Positions 53,212 through 61,951 of a stretch of 64,000 bases of DNA are shown one piece after another (positions within the stretch are counted from its first letter, which is position 1; every line of letters begins with the position of its first letter). Source of the stretch: Nostoc sp. MS1 (lineage in GTDB: Bacteria; Cyanobacteriota; Cyanobacteriia; Cyanobacteriales; Nostocaceae). The DNA lies in NCBI RefSeq assembly GCF_019976755.1, contig NZ_AP023441.1:3593501-3657500 (forward strand), given 5' to 3'. The notes beneath the pieces are model-generated. The model ran no database searches, was not told where the DNA came from, and saw nothing but the letters and a program-made list of their open reading frames with translations. A program made the translations under genes and the position numbers.

Positions 53212-53701
53212 TCTCACTTGTGATTTGCTCAAGTTGATCTAGGCGATCGCCGCTAATGTGATAAGCTGAACCAAACCCAATGACAAAACGTCCCTCATGA
53301 GGGGTGAGTTGGAAAATCCGAAAGTCACCCAAGCCGCGTAATACTTCAATAATTTGACCAAAACGTGCTTGAAATTGGTCAACTATTTGATTCCAAGTTG
53401 CAGATTCGCGCTCAATCAGCCTAGCTGTACAATCAAAGTTTAAACGACGACGGGCAAATATTTGATTAGCTTTTGCTTCATCCTCAATAAATAAAACATT
53501 AACATGAGGATTAGCCTCAATATTTTTAGTGTGGGTAGAAAGACCACTTACATAAATATAAATATTTTTAGCATCATCTATAACAAAAGGAGCATAACTC
53601 CCATTTGGGACACCCTCCTTAGATATAGTGCTAATTACAGCACTTTCAAACTCTTGAATAAAACCTTCATACTCAGCCTGAGCTTTTTCCAGTTGACTCA
53701 T
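53204..53701 (-). CDS. Pyridoxamine-phosphate-oxidase-like / HugZ-type protein
   Basis: I use the ATG at 53701 (MSQLEKAQAEYEGFIQEF), giving 165 residues; an ATG six codons upstream is possible. The split-barrel fold is suggested by AVISTISKEGVPNGSYAPFVID, IYIYVSGLSTHTKNIEANPH and VNVLFIEDE. The C-terminal FQLTPHEGRFVIGFGSAYHI matches the HugZ group, which binds or degrades heme. A canonical heme oxygenase lies 3 kb away, which fits but does not prove a heme-related role. Confidence 0.8.
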   Translation of the reverse strand: MSQLEKAQAEYEGFIQEFESAVISTISKEGVPNGSYAPFVIDDAKNIYIYVSGLSTHTKNIEANPHVNVLFIEDEAKANQIFARRRLNFDCTARLIERESATWNQIVDQFQARFGQIIEVLRGLGDFRIFQLTPHEGRFVIGFGSAYHISGDRLDQLEQITSEKG

Positions 53702-53885
53702 AATTATATTTCTATTCAATTAATAATAACCACTTAAGTATCCTAACCTGCTTCAGCAAAATGATATGACAAGGCACAGTGTATAGAAAGTAGAAGATCA
53801 TAATTATTCCCCTCATCTCCCTCATCACTACCCACACCCACCAATCGCTATCATGTAGCAAGATGCTAATTATGAGGACGCAACT

Positions 53886-55367
53886 GTGACTAATAAAAAT
53901 CGTTCTCAATGGGACTTAGGTAGGTTTATTGAAACGCTGACTTACTTCGAGGTTATTCCTTTTTTGAACTGCATACAACGGTTAATTCTGGGTCGTCCTC
54001 AGAATGAAAGACCTCGAACCAATGGAGACGAAAACATGGGTGTAATTTTGGTAGCAGGTGCAACGGGTGGTGTTGGTAAACGAGTGGTAGAAAAACTGAG
54101 GAAACAGGGTAATAACGTCCGCGCCTTGGTACGAGATATTGATAAAGCTAGGTCGATTTTAGGTAATGATATTGATTTAGTGGTCGCAGACATTACTAAA
54201 CCAGAAACTCTAACTCCTCTTGTCATGGCTAACATGCAAGCTGTTGTTTGTTGTACAGCAGTACGTGTGCAACCAGTGGAAGGAGACACAGCAGATAGAG
54301 CCAAATATTATCAAGGTGTGAAATTTTACCAGCCAGAAATTGTTGGGGACACTCCAGAAAATGTGGAATATCAAGGAGTGAAAAATTTAGTTACAGCCGC
54401 AGCAAAATATTTACCAGCAACAAGTGAAAAAGTCATATTTGACTTTACACACCCATCAGCAGAACTAAAAAATATTTGGGGTGCGCTTGATGATGTGGTC
54501 ATGGGAGGCGTGAGTGCTAGTAATATTCAATTGGTAGAAAATACCGCTTTATTTGCTGGTAATGTTTCCACAGCTAACTCTGGCGGCTTTGCTTCTGTGA
54601 GAACCAGAAACTTTGACCCGGCATTTAATTTATCTGGTTATGAAGGTGTAGAATTACGAGTCAAAGGTGACGGTCAGCGTTACAAATTATTTCTGCGGAC
54701 AGATACTAAATGGGATGGGCTAGGATATAGCTATTCTTTTGATACTGTTGCTAACACTTGGATAAATATCCGCGTACCTTTTGCCGATTTGGTTCCGGTA
54801 TTTCGAGCAAAAACCGTCAATGATGCGCCACCAATTGATAGTAGTAAGGTTAATTCTTTTCAATTGATGTTGAGTAAGTTTGAATATGACGGTGCTTTAA
54901 ATCCTCATTTCTGTGCAGGTAATTTTGCGCTACAGGTAGAATCTATCAAAGCTTACAGTGGAACAAATACACCAAAATTTGTTCTTGTAAGTTCCGCAGG
55001 TGTTACTCGTCCAGGAAGACCAGGAATTAATTTAGATGAAGAACCCCCAGCCGTGAGATTAAATGACCAGTTGGGAGGGATTTTAACTTGGAAGTTAAAG
55101 GGAGAAGATAGTTTAAGAGAAAGTGGGATTCCTTACATTATTATTAGACCTTGTGCTTTAACGGAAGAAGCAGGAGGTAAGGAATTGATCGTTGAACAGG
55201 GTGATAATATTAGAGGGAAAATCAGCCGTGAGGATGTGGCACAGTTGTGTGTGCGATCGCTACAACAAAAGGTATGTAATGTCACCTTTGAGGTTAAGGA
55301 AGGTACAAATATTGTCCAATCGATTGATTGGCAGCATTTATTTACCAACTTAAAACCTGACCGCTAA
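53886..55367 (+). CDS. NAD(P)-binding protein with inserted CIA30 domain
   Basis: The 493-residue protein starts with GTG, with GAGGAC five bases upstream. An N-terminal stretch of 50 residues precedes a Rossmann start (GVILVAGATGGVGKRVVEKL). The Rossmann fold is interrupted after about residue 175 by a CIA30 domain (about 181-352: VIFDFTHPSAELKNIWG, DDVVMGGVSAS). It then resumes with FVLVSSAGVTRPG and IPYIIIRPCAL. Cyanobacterial and plastid proteins with this architecture are related to atypical SDR proteins. CIA30 is named after a mitochondrial complex I assembly factor; a role in NDH-1 or photosystem assembly is possible but not shown. Confidence 0.88.
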   Translation: MTNKNRSQWDLGRFIETLTYFEVIPFLNCIQRLILGRPQNERPRTNGDENMGVILVAGATGGVGKRVVEKLRKQGNNVRALVRDIDKARSILGNDIDLVVADITKPETLTPLVMANMQAVVCCTAVRVQPVEGDTADRAKYYQGVKFYQPEIVGDTPENVEYQGVKNLVTAAAKYLPATSEKVIFDFTHPSAELKNIWGALDDVVMGGVSASNIQLVENTALFAGNVSTANSGGFASVRTRNFDPAFNLSGYEGVELRVKGDGQRYKLFLRTDTKWDGLGYSYSFDTVANTWINIRVPFADLVPVFRAKTVNDAPPIDSSKVNSFQLMLSKFEYDGALNPHFCAGNFALQVESIKAYSGTNTPKFVLVSSAGVTRPGRPGINLDEEPPAVRLNDQLGGILTWKLKGEDSLRESGIPYIIIRPCALTEEAGGKELIVEQGDNIRGKISREDVAQLCVRSLQQKVCNVTFEVKEGTNIVQSIDWQHLFTNLKPDR

Positions 55368-55439
55368 ATCATACCAAAGAAATAGGGGAGTCGAGTAAAT
55401 AATCATTTCACCAATCTACTCCCCAAAGGAGTAGGTCAA

Positions 55440-55778
55440 ATGTTTCGTAAATGGTTATTTACAATTACTCTCATAATTGTCATCTGCTTGGGTTTATTAT
55501 CTACTCCAGCAGCATCACAGCAAATTGACTCCCGCATTAACAATTTAGAAGCGGATTATAGAAACGTTCTATCACGATTAAACCAAATAGAAGTACAACT
55601 TGGTCAACGTCCAACGACATCTGCTCCCAGAACCACAATTACACCCACTGGTTCTAGAAGAAACTTATCATCAACGCAAAGAGATCAGATGTTTGATAGG
55701 TTGGCGACTTTGGTAGTGGAATTAAAACAACAGGTTAATAAATTAGAAGCACGAGTTGCTAAATTAGAATCACAGTAA
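55440..55778 (+). CDS. Secreted coiled-coil protein, hypothetical
   Basis: The 112-residue protein begins MFRKWLFTITLIIVICLGLLS and has a likely cleavage after PAASQ near residue 27. A coiled-coil (about 30-60: INNLEADYRNVLSRLNQIE) is followed by a Thr/Arg/Pro linker and a second heptad-rich helix (LVVELKQQVNKLEARVAKLE) at the C-terminus. No named domain is recognised. It lies 72 bases downstream of the CIA30 gene on the same strand and may be co-transcribed. Length and layout resemble small periplasmic structural proteins. Confidence 0.7.
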   Translation: MFRKWLFTITLIIVICLGLLSTPAASQQIDSRINNLEADYRNVLSRLNQIEVQLGQRPTTSAPRTTITPTGSRRNLSSTQRDQMFDRLATLVVELKQQVNKLEARVAKLESQ

Positions 55779-56252
55779 TTTTAATTAAGCGATAGCCAAA
55801 GGCTTAAGCTGCGCTTATCGCACCTTTATAATTAATGAAAAGCTGTCTTTTGATACAACCTTTCTTCATCTCCTGAGATACAGAGTACACAACTAATAAA
55901 TTTAGAAATACCTTTCAAGCCTTTCTATTTTTGTCGTTTCCTTGACTAAATCTTTTTACGTGATCGCTTAAATATTACACATCCTCTCCCTTCTGGCTTT
56001 ATTGCGACAGATTAAGAGAAATATAAAAAATTATTAATAGCTGTATAGTTATAAAGACATTAATAGTTAAATAGTCTTGGGGCTAAAAATAGTTTGAATC
56101 TATATGGGCAGTGGTAATTGCTAGATAGATTCATACATATCCTCTCTACATCCAGAATAACCCTGAGAACTCTGGTATTGACCGTAAATTGATGGCCAAG
56201 TTGGTAAATACGGCTGTCTAAAATCTGGCGATTGAATAACAAGGAAGCAACA
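55779..56252. other. Intergenic region upstream of heme oxygenase
   Basis: About 470 bases. A GCGATA/TATCGC hairpin (55789-55821) lies just after the coiled-coil gene and may terminate it. The rest is AT-rich and should include the promoter of the heme oxygenase gene. I see no gene. Confidence 0.5.
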
Positions 56253-56966
56253 ATGAGTAGCAATCTAGCCGTCAAACTGCGCTCTGGCACTCAAAAAGCT
56301 CACACAGCAGCAGAAAACGTGGGATTCATGAAGTGTTTTTTGAAAGGTGTGGTAGATAAAGAAAGTTTCGCCAAATTTTTAAGCAACTTGTATTTTGTTT
56401 ACACCGAACTAGAAGCAGCAATCAAGAGCCATATAAACAATCCGGCGATCGCACCAATTTATTTTCCCGAACTAAATCGCCAAGCTTCCTTAGAAAAAGA
56501 CATGGTGTTTTATTACGGTAGTGAATGGCGCAACCTAATTTCACCCTCACCCAGCGCTCAAGCTTATATCAAGCATATTCGAGAACTTTCTGCCACCAAC
56601 CCTGCATTATTAATTGGTCATAGCTACACCCGCTACATGGGCGACCTTTCCGGTGGTCAGATGTTACAAAAAGTCGCTCAGTCAAGCCTCAAGCTATCTG
56701 GCTATGAGGGTACATCTTTTTATAACTTCGAGCAAATTCCTGACAAAAAAGCATTTAAAGACAAGTATCGTCAGGCATTAGACTCTGTACCAGTGGATGA
56801 AGCAACGGCTGATCAAATTGTTGCCGAAGCGAATAGTGCCTTCCAATTCAATATGCAAATGGCTACAGACTTAGAAGGCAACTTAATTAAAGCTTTGGGT
56901 CAAGTAGTATTTAATAATTTGACTAGTAGTCATAACCCAGGTAGTACAGAAGCGCCTGTAATGTGA
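56253..56966 (+). CDS. ho: Heme oxygenase (biliverdin-forming)
   Basis: Heme oxygenase opens heme to biliverdin, the precursor of phycobilins, with reduced ferredoxin as donor. I start at the ATG at 56253 (MSSNLAVKLRSG), eight bases after AAGGAA; an upstream TTG is disregarded. The proximal heme ligand is H17 in GTQKAHTAAEN. The distal helix GHSYTRYMGDLSGGQMLQK carries the conserved Gly-rich kink. The length of 237 residues is standard. It precedes hemN, which suggests the low-oxygen isoform (HO2) known from cyanobacteria, although the isoform cannot be told from sequence reading alone. Confidence 0.95.
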   Translation: MSSNLAVKLRSGTQKAHTAAENVGFMKCFLKGVVDKESFAKFLSNLYFVYTELEAAIKSHINNPAIAPIYFPELNRQASLEKDMVFYYGSEWRNLISPSPSAQAYIKHIRELSATNPALLIGHSYTRYMGDLSGGQMLQKVAQSSLKLSGYEGTSFYNFEQIPDKKAFKDKYRQALDSVPVDEATADQIVAEANSAFQFNMQMATDLEGNLIKALGQVVFNNLTSSHNPGSTEAPVM

Positions 56967-57337
56967 ACAGAGATGAGGAAGTGGGGGGAGATGAGGGAGA
57001 AATTATTAACTTTCACCTTACACTTTTTCCTTTTTCCCTTTTCCCCACATTTGGTTCAATCAACACATCAGACTCTTGCTTTGCTATCTAAACTAAAAAG
57101 CAGCTAGAGCATAAGGCTTGTCTTGGCAATTTGCTGTGCGTCAAAAAACAAATTGCTTTTCCCTACACCTATATAACCAACCACTGGTCAGTTATGACGG
57201 AAATCAAAATATCATTTGCCGAAAGTTCAACAAGTCAGTAGATCAGCGTTGTTGAATTTTGTAGTCAGATTTCTAAGGTATTTTGAATCCCTTGTAGCGA
57301 CATTAAGCGGTGTGGTTGCAGTACCTTGGAGGTTTTG
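56967..57337. other. Intergenic region between ho and hemN
   Basis: About 370 bases. It begins with a purine-rich and pyrimidine-rich repeat (56968-57050), then sequence without obvious gene. hemN may have its own promoter here; GGAGG at 57328-57332 is its ribosome binding site. Confidence 0.5.
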
Positions 57338-58720
57338 ATGGTTTTTGTTTCACCTAGTGTCAAATTTGATCTAGATATGATCAAAAAATATGACACTCCT
57401 GCACCTAGATATACAAGTTACCCACCCGCTACACAGTTAGCTGAAGGATGTACCGCCACCGATTATCAAAGTGCGATCGCAACTTCAAATCAGCGTAACT
57501 CACCGCTATCTTTGTATTTTCATATTCCGTTTTGCCAAAGTTCCTGTTACTTTTGCGGTTGTAATACGGTAATTTCCAATAACAAGAATATTGCCAAACC
57601 CTACTTAGAGCATCTGGTAAGAGAAATCAAGCATACAGCCAACTTGATTGATGCTGATAGAAAAGTTTTGCAAGTTCATTGGGGCGGAGGAACACCCAAT
57701 TATTTAGAACCTCAGCAAGTACAATTCTTGTGGCAAAGTATTACAAGTCATTTCCAAATTGACCCCCAAGCAGAAGTTTCCATCGAAATTAACCCACGCT
57801 ACGTTGACCAAGAATATATTTTCTTTCTCCGGGATATTGGCTTTAACCGCATCAGTTTTGGTATTCAAGATTTTAATCCTCAAGTGCAGGTAGCTGTTAA
57901 CCGCATCCAACCAGAGGAGATGTTATTTAATGTAATGAGTTGGATTAAAGCGGCTGAATTTGACAGTGTAAATGTAGACTTGATTTATGGTTTACCTCAT
58001 CAAAGCTTGGAAAGTTTTCGGGAAACAGTAAAGAAAACTGTAGCCTTAGATCCCGATAGAATTGTAGTTTTTAATTTTGCTTACGTTCCTTGGTTGAAAC
58101 CAGCACAAAAAAATATTCCTGTAGAAGCATTGCCAGAGCCACAGGAAAAGTTAGAAATTTTGAAAATGACCATCGAAGAACTGACTAATAGCCAGTATCT
58201 ATTTATCGGGATGGATCATTTTGCCAAACCTAACGATGAATTAGCGATCGCTCAACGTAATCGCACCCTGCAACGCAACTTCCAAGGCTACACTACCCAC
58301 GCTGGTACAGAACTATTAGGTTTTGGTGCAACATCTATTAGTATGCTGCATGATACCTACGTACAGAATCATAAGCAGTTAAAAGAATATTATCAAGCAG
58401 TAGCTAGTGATACTTTACCTATTAGTAAAGGTATCAAACTGACAACAGATGATATTCTCAGGCGTGAGGTAATTATGTGCATCATGTCTAACTTTTATCT
58501 GCATAAGCCTGAAATTGAACAGAAATATAACATCAATTTTGATGAGTATTTCGCCCAGGAATTAGACGCATTAAAACCCCTAGAAATTGATGGGTTAGTT
58601 AATCTCTCAAGTAAATATATTCAAGTCACAGAAATTGGTAGATTGTTAGTCAGAAATATTGCTGTTGTCTTTGATATTTATCATCATGTGCAAGACAAGC
58701 AATTCTCTCGGACTATCTAA
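57338..58720 (+). CDS. hemN: Oxygen-independent coproporphyrinogen III oxidase
   Basis: HemN is a radical-SAM enzyme that decarboxylates coproporphyrinogen III without oxygen. The start at 57338 (MVFVSPSVKFDLDMI) follows GGAGG with five bases between; an in-frame TTG at 57326 is rejected. The iron-sulfur ligands are C66, C70 and C73 in HIPFCQSSCYFCGC. VHWGGGTPNYLEPQQ, VSIEINPRYVD, RISFGIQDFNPQVQ and VDLIYGLPHQSLESF complete the HemN signature. The length of 460 residues agrees with true HemN rather than the shorter HemW. Together with the preceding ho it suits micro-oxic conditions. Confidence 0.95.
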   Translation: MVFVSPSVKFDLDMIKKYDTPAPRYTSYPPATQLAEGCTATDYQSAIATSNQRNSPLSLYFHIPFCQSSCYFCGCNTVISNNKNIAKPYLEHLVREIKHTANLIDADRKVLQVHWGGGTPNYLEPQQVQFLWQSITSHFQIDPQAEVSIEINPRYVDQEYIFFLRDIGFNRISFGIQDFNPQVQVAVNRIQPEEMLFNVMSWIKAAEFDSVNVDLIYGLPHQSLESFRETVKKTVALDPDRIVVFNFAYVPWLKPAQKNIPVEALPEPQEKLEILKMTIEELTNSQYLFIGMDHFAKPNDELAIAQRNRTLQRNFQGYTTHAGTELLGFGATSISMLHDTYVQNHKQLKEYYQAVASDTLPISKGIKLTTDDILRREVIMCIMSNFYLHKPEIEQKYNINFDEYFAQELDALKPLEIDGLVNLSSKYIQVTEIGRLLVRNIAVVFDIYHHVQDKQFSRTI

Positions 58721-59020
58721 AGCATAGCTTATGCACCAAGGTTGTTTGTTGCGGCTGGGTGTAAGAGTATAGGGGTGCAAAGGTTTTGAAGACCTACACC
58801 CTATACCCTTGACTTTTTATTTCTGAAAAATATGAGTATTTTCTAGGGTATATTAGACGTAAACCATAATGCACGAAAGTTTTGAGATGCGGCTATTGAC
58901 GTGACCAGACTAAAATAGTGCAATAAATTTTCTCTCTGTGACTCTGTGGTTAATTAATACAAGATTATAGCCTAGACATTCCAGTAATTTATACTCATAG
59001 GTTACGGATATCCTGAAAAT
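58721..59020. other. Intergenic region after hemN
   Basis: Contains the hemN terminator, then AT-rich sequence with a TCTCTCTGTGACTCTGTGG repeat (about 58930-58955) of a type common in Nostoc genomes. No gene is supported. Confidence 0.5.
58766..58820 (+). terminator. Probable terminator of hemN
   Basis: AGTATAGGGGTG and CACCCTATAC form an imperfect long stem around an inner AGGTTTTGAAGACCT hairpin. ACTTTTTATTT follows. It begins about 45 bases after the hemN stop. Confidence 0.6.
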
Positions 59021-59245
59021 ATGGTGATTTTAATTATTTGTTTACTAGGTTTAGTAGGATTTATATTTTTTATCAAAGATGCTTTAAAGCAGCATAATAA
59101 CAAATCTAACTACTATTTCAATGAAACTACTATTGGTGATAGTAATTGGGGATTTGATTCTGCTTGGGAACTAAATAATCAAGACTCTGCTTTTAGCGAC
59201 TGTGATGGTAGTGATAGCAGCAGTTGTGATGGAGGTGGAGACTAA
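59021..59245 (+). CDS. Small membrane protein with acidic Cys/Gly tail
   Basis: The 74-residue protein has one hydrophobic helix at the N-terminus (ILIICLLGLVGFIFFI), a polar Asn/Asp/Ser region, and the end DCDGSDSSSCDGGGD with two Cys and clustered Asp and Gly. The tail resembles the Cys/Gly-rich tails of small secreted or membrane proteins of unknown function in cyanobacteria and could bind metal. The ATG at 59021 lacks a strong ribosome binding site. It is convergent with metK. Confidence 0.6.
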   Translation: MVILIICLLGLVGFIFFIKDALKQHNNKSNYYFNETTIGDSNWGFDSAWELNNQDSAFSDCDGSDSSSCDGGGD

Positions 59246-59337
59246 AATATTAAATCCATGTTTTATATCAGTGCTGGGAGCTGTTAGCGGTAACGGAGCA
59301 ATTAGCAGTATATCTATTGCTACCATACACATAAAAA

Positions 59338-59363
59338 TAAGGGAGTAAATAAATACTCCCTTA
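59338..59363 (-). terminator. Terminator of metK
   Basis: TAAGGGAGTA and TACTCCCTTA form a perfect ten-pair stem. On the minus strand it is followed by TTATTTTTAT. It lies about 60 bases after the metK stop and could also serve the plus-strand small gene. Confidence 0.75.
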
Positions 59364-59421
59364 ATACTATAGAATTACTGAATTAATTATTAGGACTAAA
59401 GTCCTTACTACGAGCGAATAT

Positions 59422-60684
59422 TTAGGCGATCGCGCCTGATAATGCGTGACTAACAGCTTGCTTCAAAAAATCCGCTTTATCGGTACGTTCCCAAGGTAAA
59501 TCTAGGTCGTTCCGTCCCAAGTGTCCGTAAGCCGCGACGTCCTGATAAAAACGTCCGCCTCTTTCGCTTGGTAAGTTGCGTAAGTTGAAGCTATGAATAA
59601 TCCCGGCTGGACGTAGTTCAAAGTTGGCTTTGACTAGTTCCAACAAAATATCATCATCGACTTTGCCAGTACCGAAGGTATCAAGTAAAATACTTACGGG
59701 TCGAGCTACACCAATGGCATAACTTAACTGGACTTCACATTTCTCCGCCAACCCAGCAGCAACAATATTTTTCGCTACATAACGCGCAGCATAAGCCGCA
59801 GAACGGTCTACCTTTGTGGGGTCTTTGCCAGAGAAAGCACCGCCACCATGTCGGGAGTAACCACCGTAGGTATCAACGATAATTTTACGTCCTGTTAAAC
59901 CAGAGTCGCCTTGAGGCCCACCAATAACGAATTTACCAGTGGGGTTAACTAAAAAGCGTGTATCTTGGTCTGGCTTGATTTCCAAGTCACCAAACACAGG
60001 TTCAACTACAGCCTTCCACAAATCTTCTTTGATTTTGGCTTGGACTGCGGCTTCATCAGTAATATCACCGATGGTAGCTGTGTGTTGTGTGGAAATGAGA
60101 ACTGTATCAATACCTACAGGGCGACCGTCTTCGTAAATAACGGTAACTTGAGTTTTGCCATCAGGACGTAGGTAAGATAATTCCCCAGTTTTGCGGACGG
60201 CTGCGAGTCTACGAGCAATGCGATGAGCCAAGCAGATTGGCAAGGGCATCAGTTCTGGGGTTTCATTACAAGCGAAACCAAACATGATACCTTGGTCGCC
60301 AGCACCAATTGTATCGAATAGTTCTTCGCTATCCTGTTCGCGGGTTTCTTGAGCAGTGTTGACACCTTGAGCAATGTCTGGTGATTGTTCGTCTAAAGCT
60401 ACAATTACACTGGTGCTGTTGGCTGAAAAGCCGTTATCGGCATTAATGTAACCAATTTCCGCTATTTTTTTCCGGGCAATATTAGCGTAATTGACATTAG
60501 CTTTAGTGGTGATTTCACCTGTGATTAATACTAAGCCAGTATTGACCACAACTTCAGCTGCAACACGACTAGTAGGGTCTTGTGTTAGCAAGGTATCCAA
60601 AATAGTATCAGAAATCTGATCGCAGATTTTATCTGGATGACCTTCGGTAACAGACTCGGAGGTAAATAGATAACGTCTAGACAA
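59422..60684 (-). CDS. metK: S-adenosylmethionine synthase
   Basis: MetK makes S-adenosylmethionine from ATP and methionine. The 420-residue protein starts with TTG (MSRRYLFTSESVTEGHPDKI); AGGAGG lies eight bases upstream, and no ATG or GTG fits better. Signatures GAGDQGIMFGFACNE and GGGAFSGKDPTKVDR are intact, as are HPDK near residue 16 and PTGKFVIGGPQGDSG. The length is slightly above the E. coli enzyme and normal for cyanobacteria. It supplies the methyl donor for CheR, HemN chemistry and the methyltransferase in this window, although it is a general housekeeping gene. Confidence 0.97.
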   Translation of the reverse strand: MSRRYLFTSESVTEGHPDKICDQISDTILDTLLTQDPTSRVAAEVVVNTGLVLITGEITTKANVNYANIARKKIAEIGYINADNGFSANSTSVIVALDEQSPDIAQGVNTAQETREQDSEELFDTIGAGDQGIMFGFACNETPELMPLPICLAHRIARRLAAVRKTGELSYLRPDGKTQVTVIYEDGRPVGIDTVLISTQHTATIGDITDEAAVQAKIKEDLWKAVVEPVFGDLEIKPDQDTRFLVNPTGKFVIGGPQGDSGLTGRKIIVDTYGGYSRHGGGAFSGKDPTKVDRSAAYAARYVAKNIVAAGLAEKCEVQLSYAIGVARPVSILLDTFGTGKVDDDILLELVKANFELRPAGIIHSFNLRNLPSERGGRFYQDVAAYGHLGRNDLDLPWERTDKADFLKQAVSHALSGAIA

Positions 60685-60892
60685 TGAGTATTCCTCCTGT
60701 AGTAGTATTTTCGCTGACTAAGTATTTAAGTTATTTAGTCAAGCTACTCATTACTGAAATCATAATCATCTTGACACATTAGGCAGTTAGTGTGTCCTTT
60801 TGCAAAGAAAAATAAGTTTATGTTTAAGTATTTTTTGCCAAAATTCAATTTATCAAAATTATCAATGAATTAGAAAATGTTTTTATCAACAC

Positions 60893-60919
60893 AAAAAAAG
60901 GGGTACTCGAAAGTACCCC
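60893..60919 (-). terminator. Intrinsic terminator of prk
   Basis: GGGGTACT and AGTACCCC form an eight-pair stem with a CGAA tetraloop, followed on the minus strand by seven T. It lies 28 bases after the prk stop. Confidence 0.92.
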
Positions 60920-60946
60920 AGGAGTTTTGACACAAACACTGCTGTA

Positions 60947-61951
60947 TTAAACCTGAACTGCTAACTTGGCTTCCTTTGCTGTCAAGCGTTCGTAAGTAGC
61001 ACGCATTTTCAAACCTGTTAACACTTGGAAAAAACCAGTTCCGTTGTTAGAACCAGGATACTCACGGTGTTGAAGTAGCAACTGAGTCAACTCACCTTGA
61101 TACTTGGTGGATGTATTGCTGAGGTGGGTTTCGATGTAAATTACTTCTTCGAGGTTGTCGAATTGACCATCTACTTCGAGAACGGAAACGTAACGACCGT
61201 AGTAAACATCGGAACCGTAGTACAACTGCATTCCTGGGTAAGAACAGGTGAGTTTACGTCCGCAAGGAGTCCAGTTGATAGTTGAACCTTCATCAAACAA
61301 GTAAGCGGGTTCAAAACCTTCTTTACCTTCCCGTTGTAGCATCCGTACCCGCAGTACTTTACGCTCTGTATCGTCCTTAATTAAGTTGGTGGGCAATACT
61401 TGCAACACTACATCAGCAAATTCTCTTTGAGGTTCGATATACTTTTGGAAATCTGGCTTACGAGAATTGATAGCCGCTAGAACATCTTCGTAGCGATGAC
61501 CCCTTTCGGCCATATCACGCTGGATTTTCCAAGCAATTTTAACTTCGTCGCTGATGTCAAAGTAGACGCTGAAATCGAGAAGCGATCGCACCCGTTCATC
61601 ATATAAAGGATGCAGACCTTCAACCACTACAATATGATTTGGCTTGACTATTTCAGGTGGGTCAATCAAACCGGTTTCATGGTTATAAATCGGCTTGTTA
61701 ATTTCATGACCTTCTTTGAGAGCTTTAATTTGCTCATACATCAGGTCAAAATTGTTGGCTCTGGGGTCAAGTGCAGTGATTCCAGTTTCTTTACGTTGTT
61801 TGCGGTCTAAAGAATGATAGTCATCCAAACAGATAACTGTCATAAACTCTTCACCGAATAAATCAATCAAACGACGCAAAAACGTAGATTTACCGCACCC
61901 GGAGTCTCCGGCTACTCCAATCAGTACCACGCGTTCCGGCTTAGTTGTCAT
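60947..61951 (-). CDS. prk: Phosphoribulokinase
   Basis: Prk makes ribulose-1,5-bisphosphate for carbon fixation. I use the ATG at 61951 (MTTKPERVVLIGV), with AGGAGA six bases upstream; an ATG four codons further up is less suitable. The P-loop GVAGDSGCGKST includes C19, and VICLDDYH includes C41, the pair that is oxidised in the dark and regulated through thioredoxin and CP12. EGLHPLYDERVRSLLDF and the long C-terminal domain agree with the plant/cyanobacterial class. The length is 334 residues. It is divergent from petH, across about 1 kb. Confidence 0.97.
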   Translation of the reverse strand: MTTKPERVVLIGVAGDSGCGKSTFLRRLIDLFGEEFMTVICLDDYHSLDRKQRKETGITALDPRANNFDLMYEQIKALKEGHEINKPIYNHETGLIDPPEIVKPNHIVVVEGLHPLYDERVRSLLDFSVYFDISDEVKIAWKIQRDMAERGHRYEDVLAAINSRKPDFQKYIEPQREFADVVLQVLPTNLIKDDTERKVLRVRMLQREGKEGFEPAYLFDEGSTINWTPCGRKLTCSYPGMQLYYGSDVYYGRYVSVLEVDGQFDNLEEVIYIETHLSNTSTKYQGELTQLLLQHREYPGSNNGTGFFQVLTGLKMRATYERLTAKEAKLAVQV

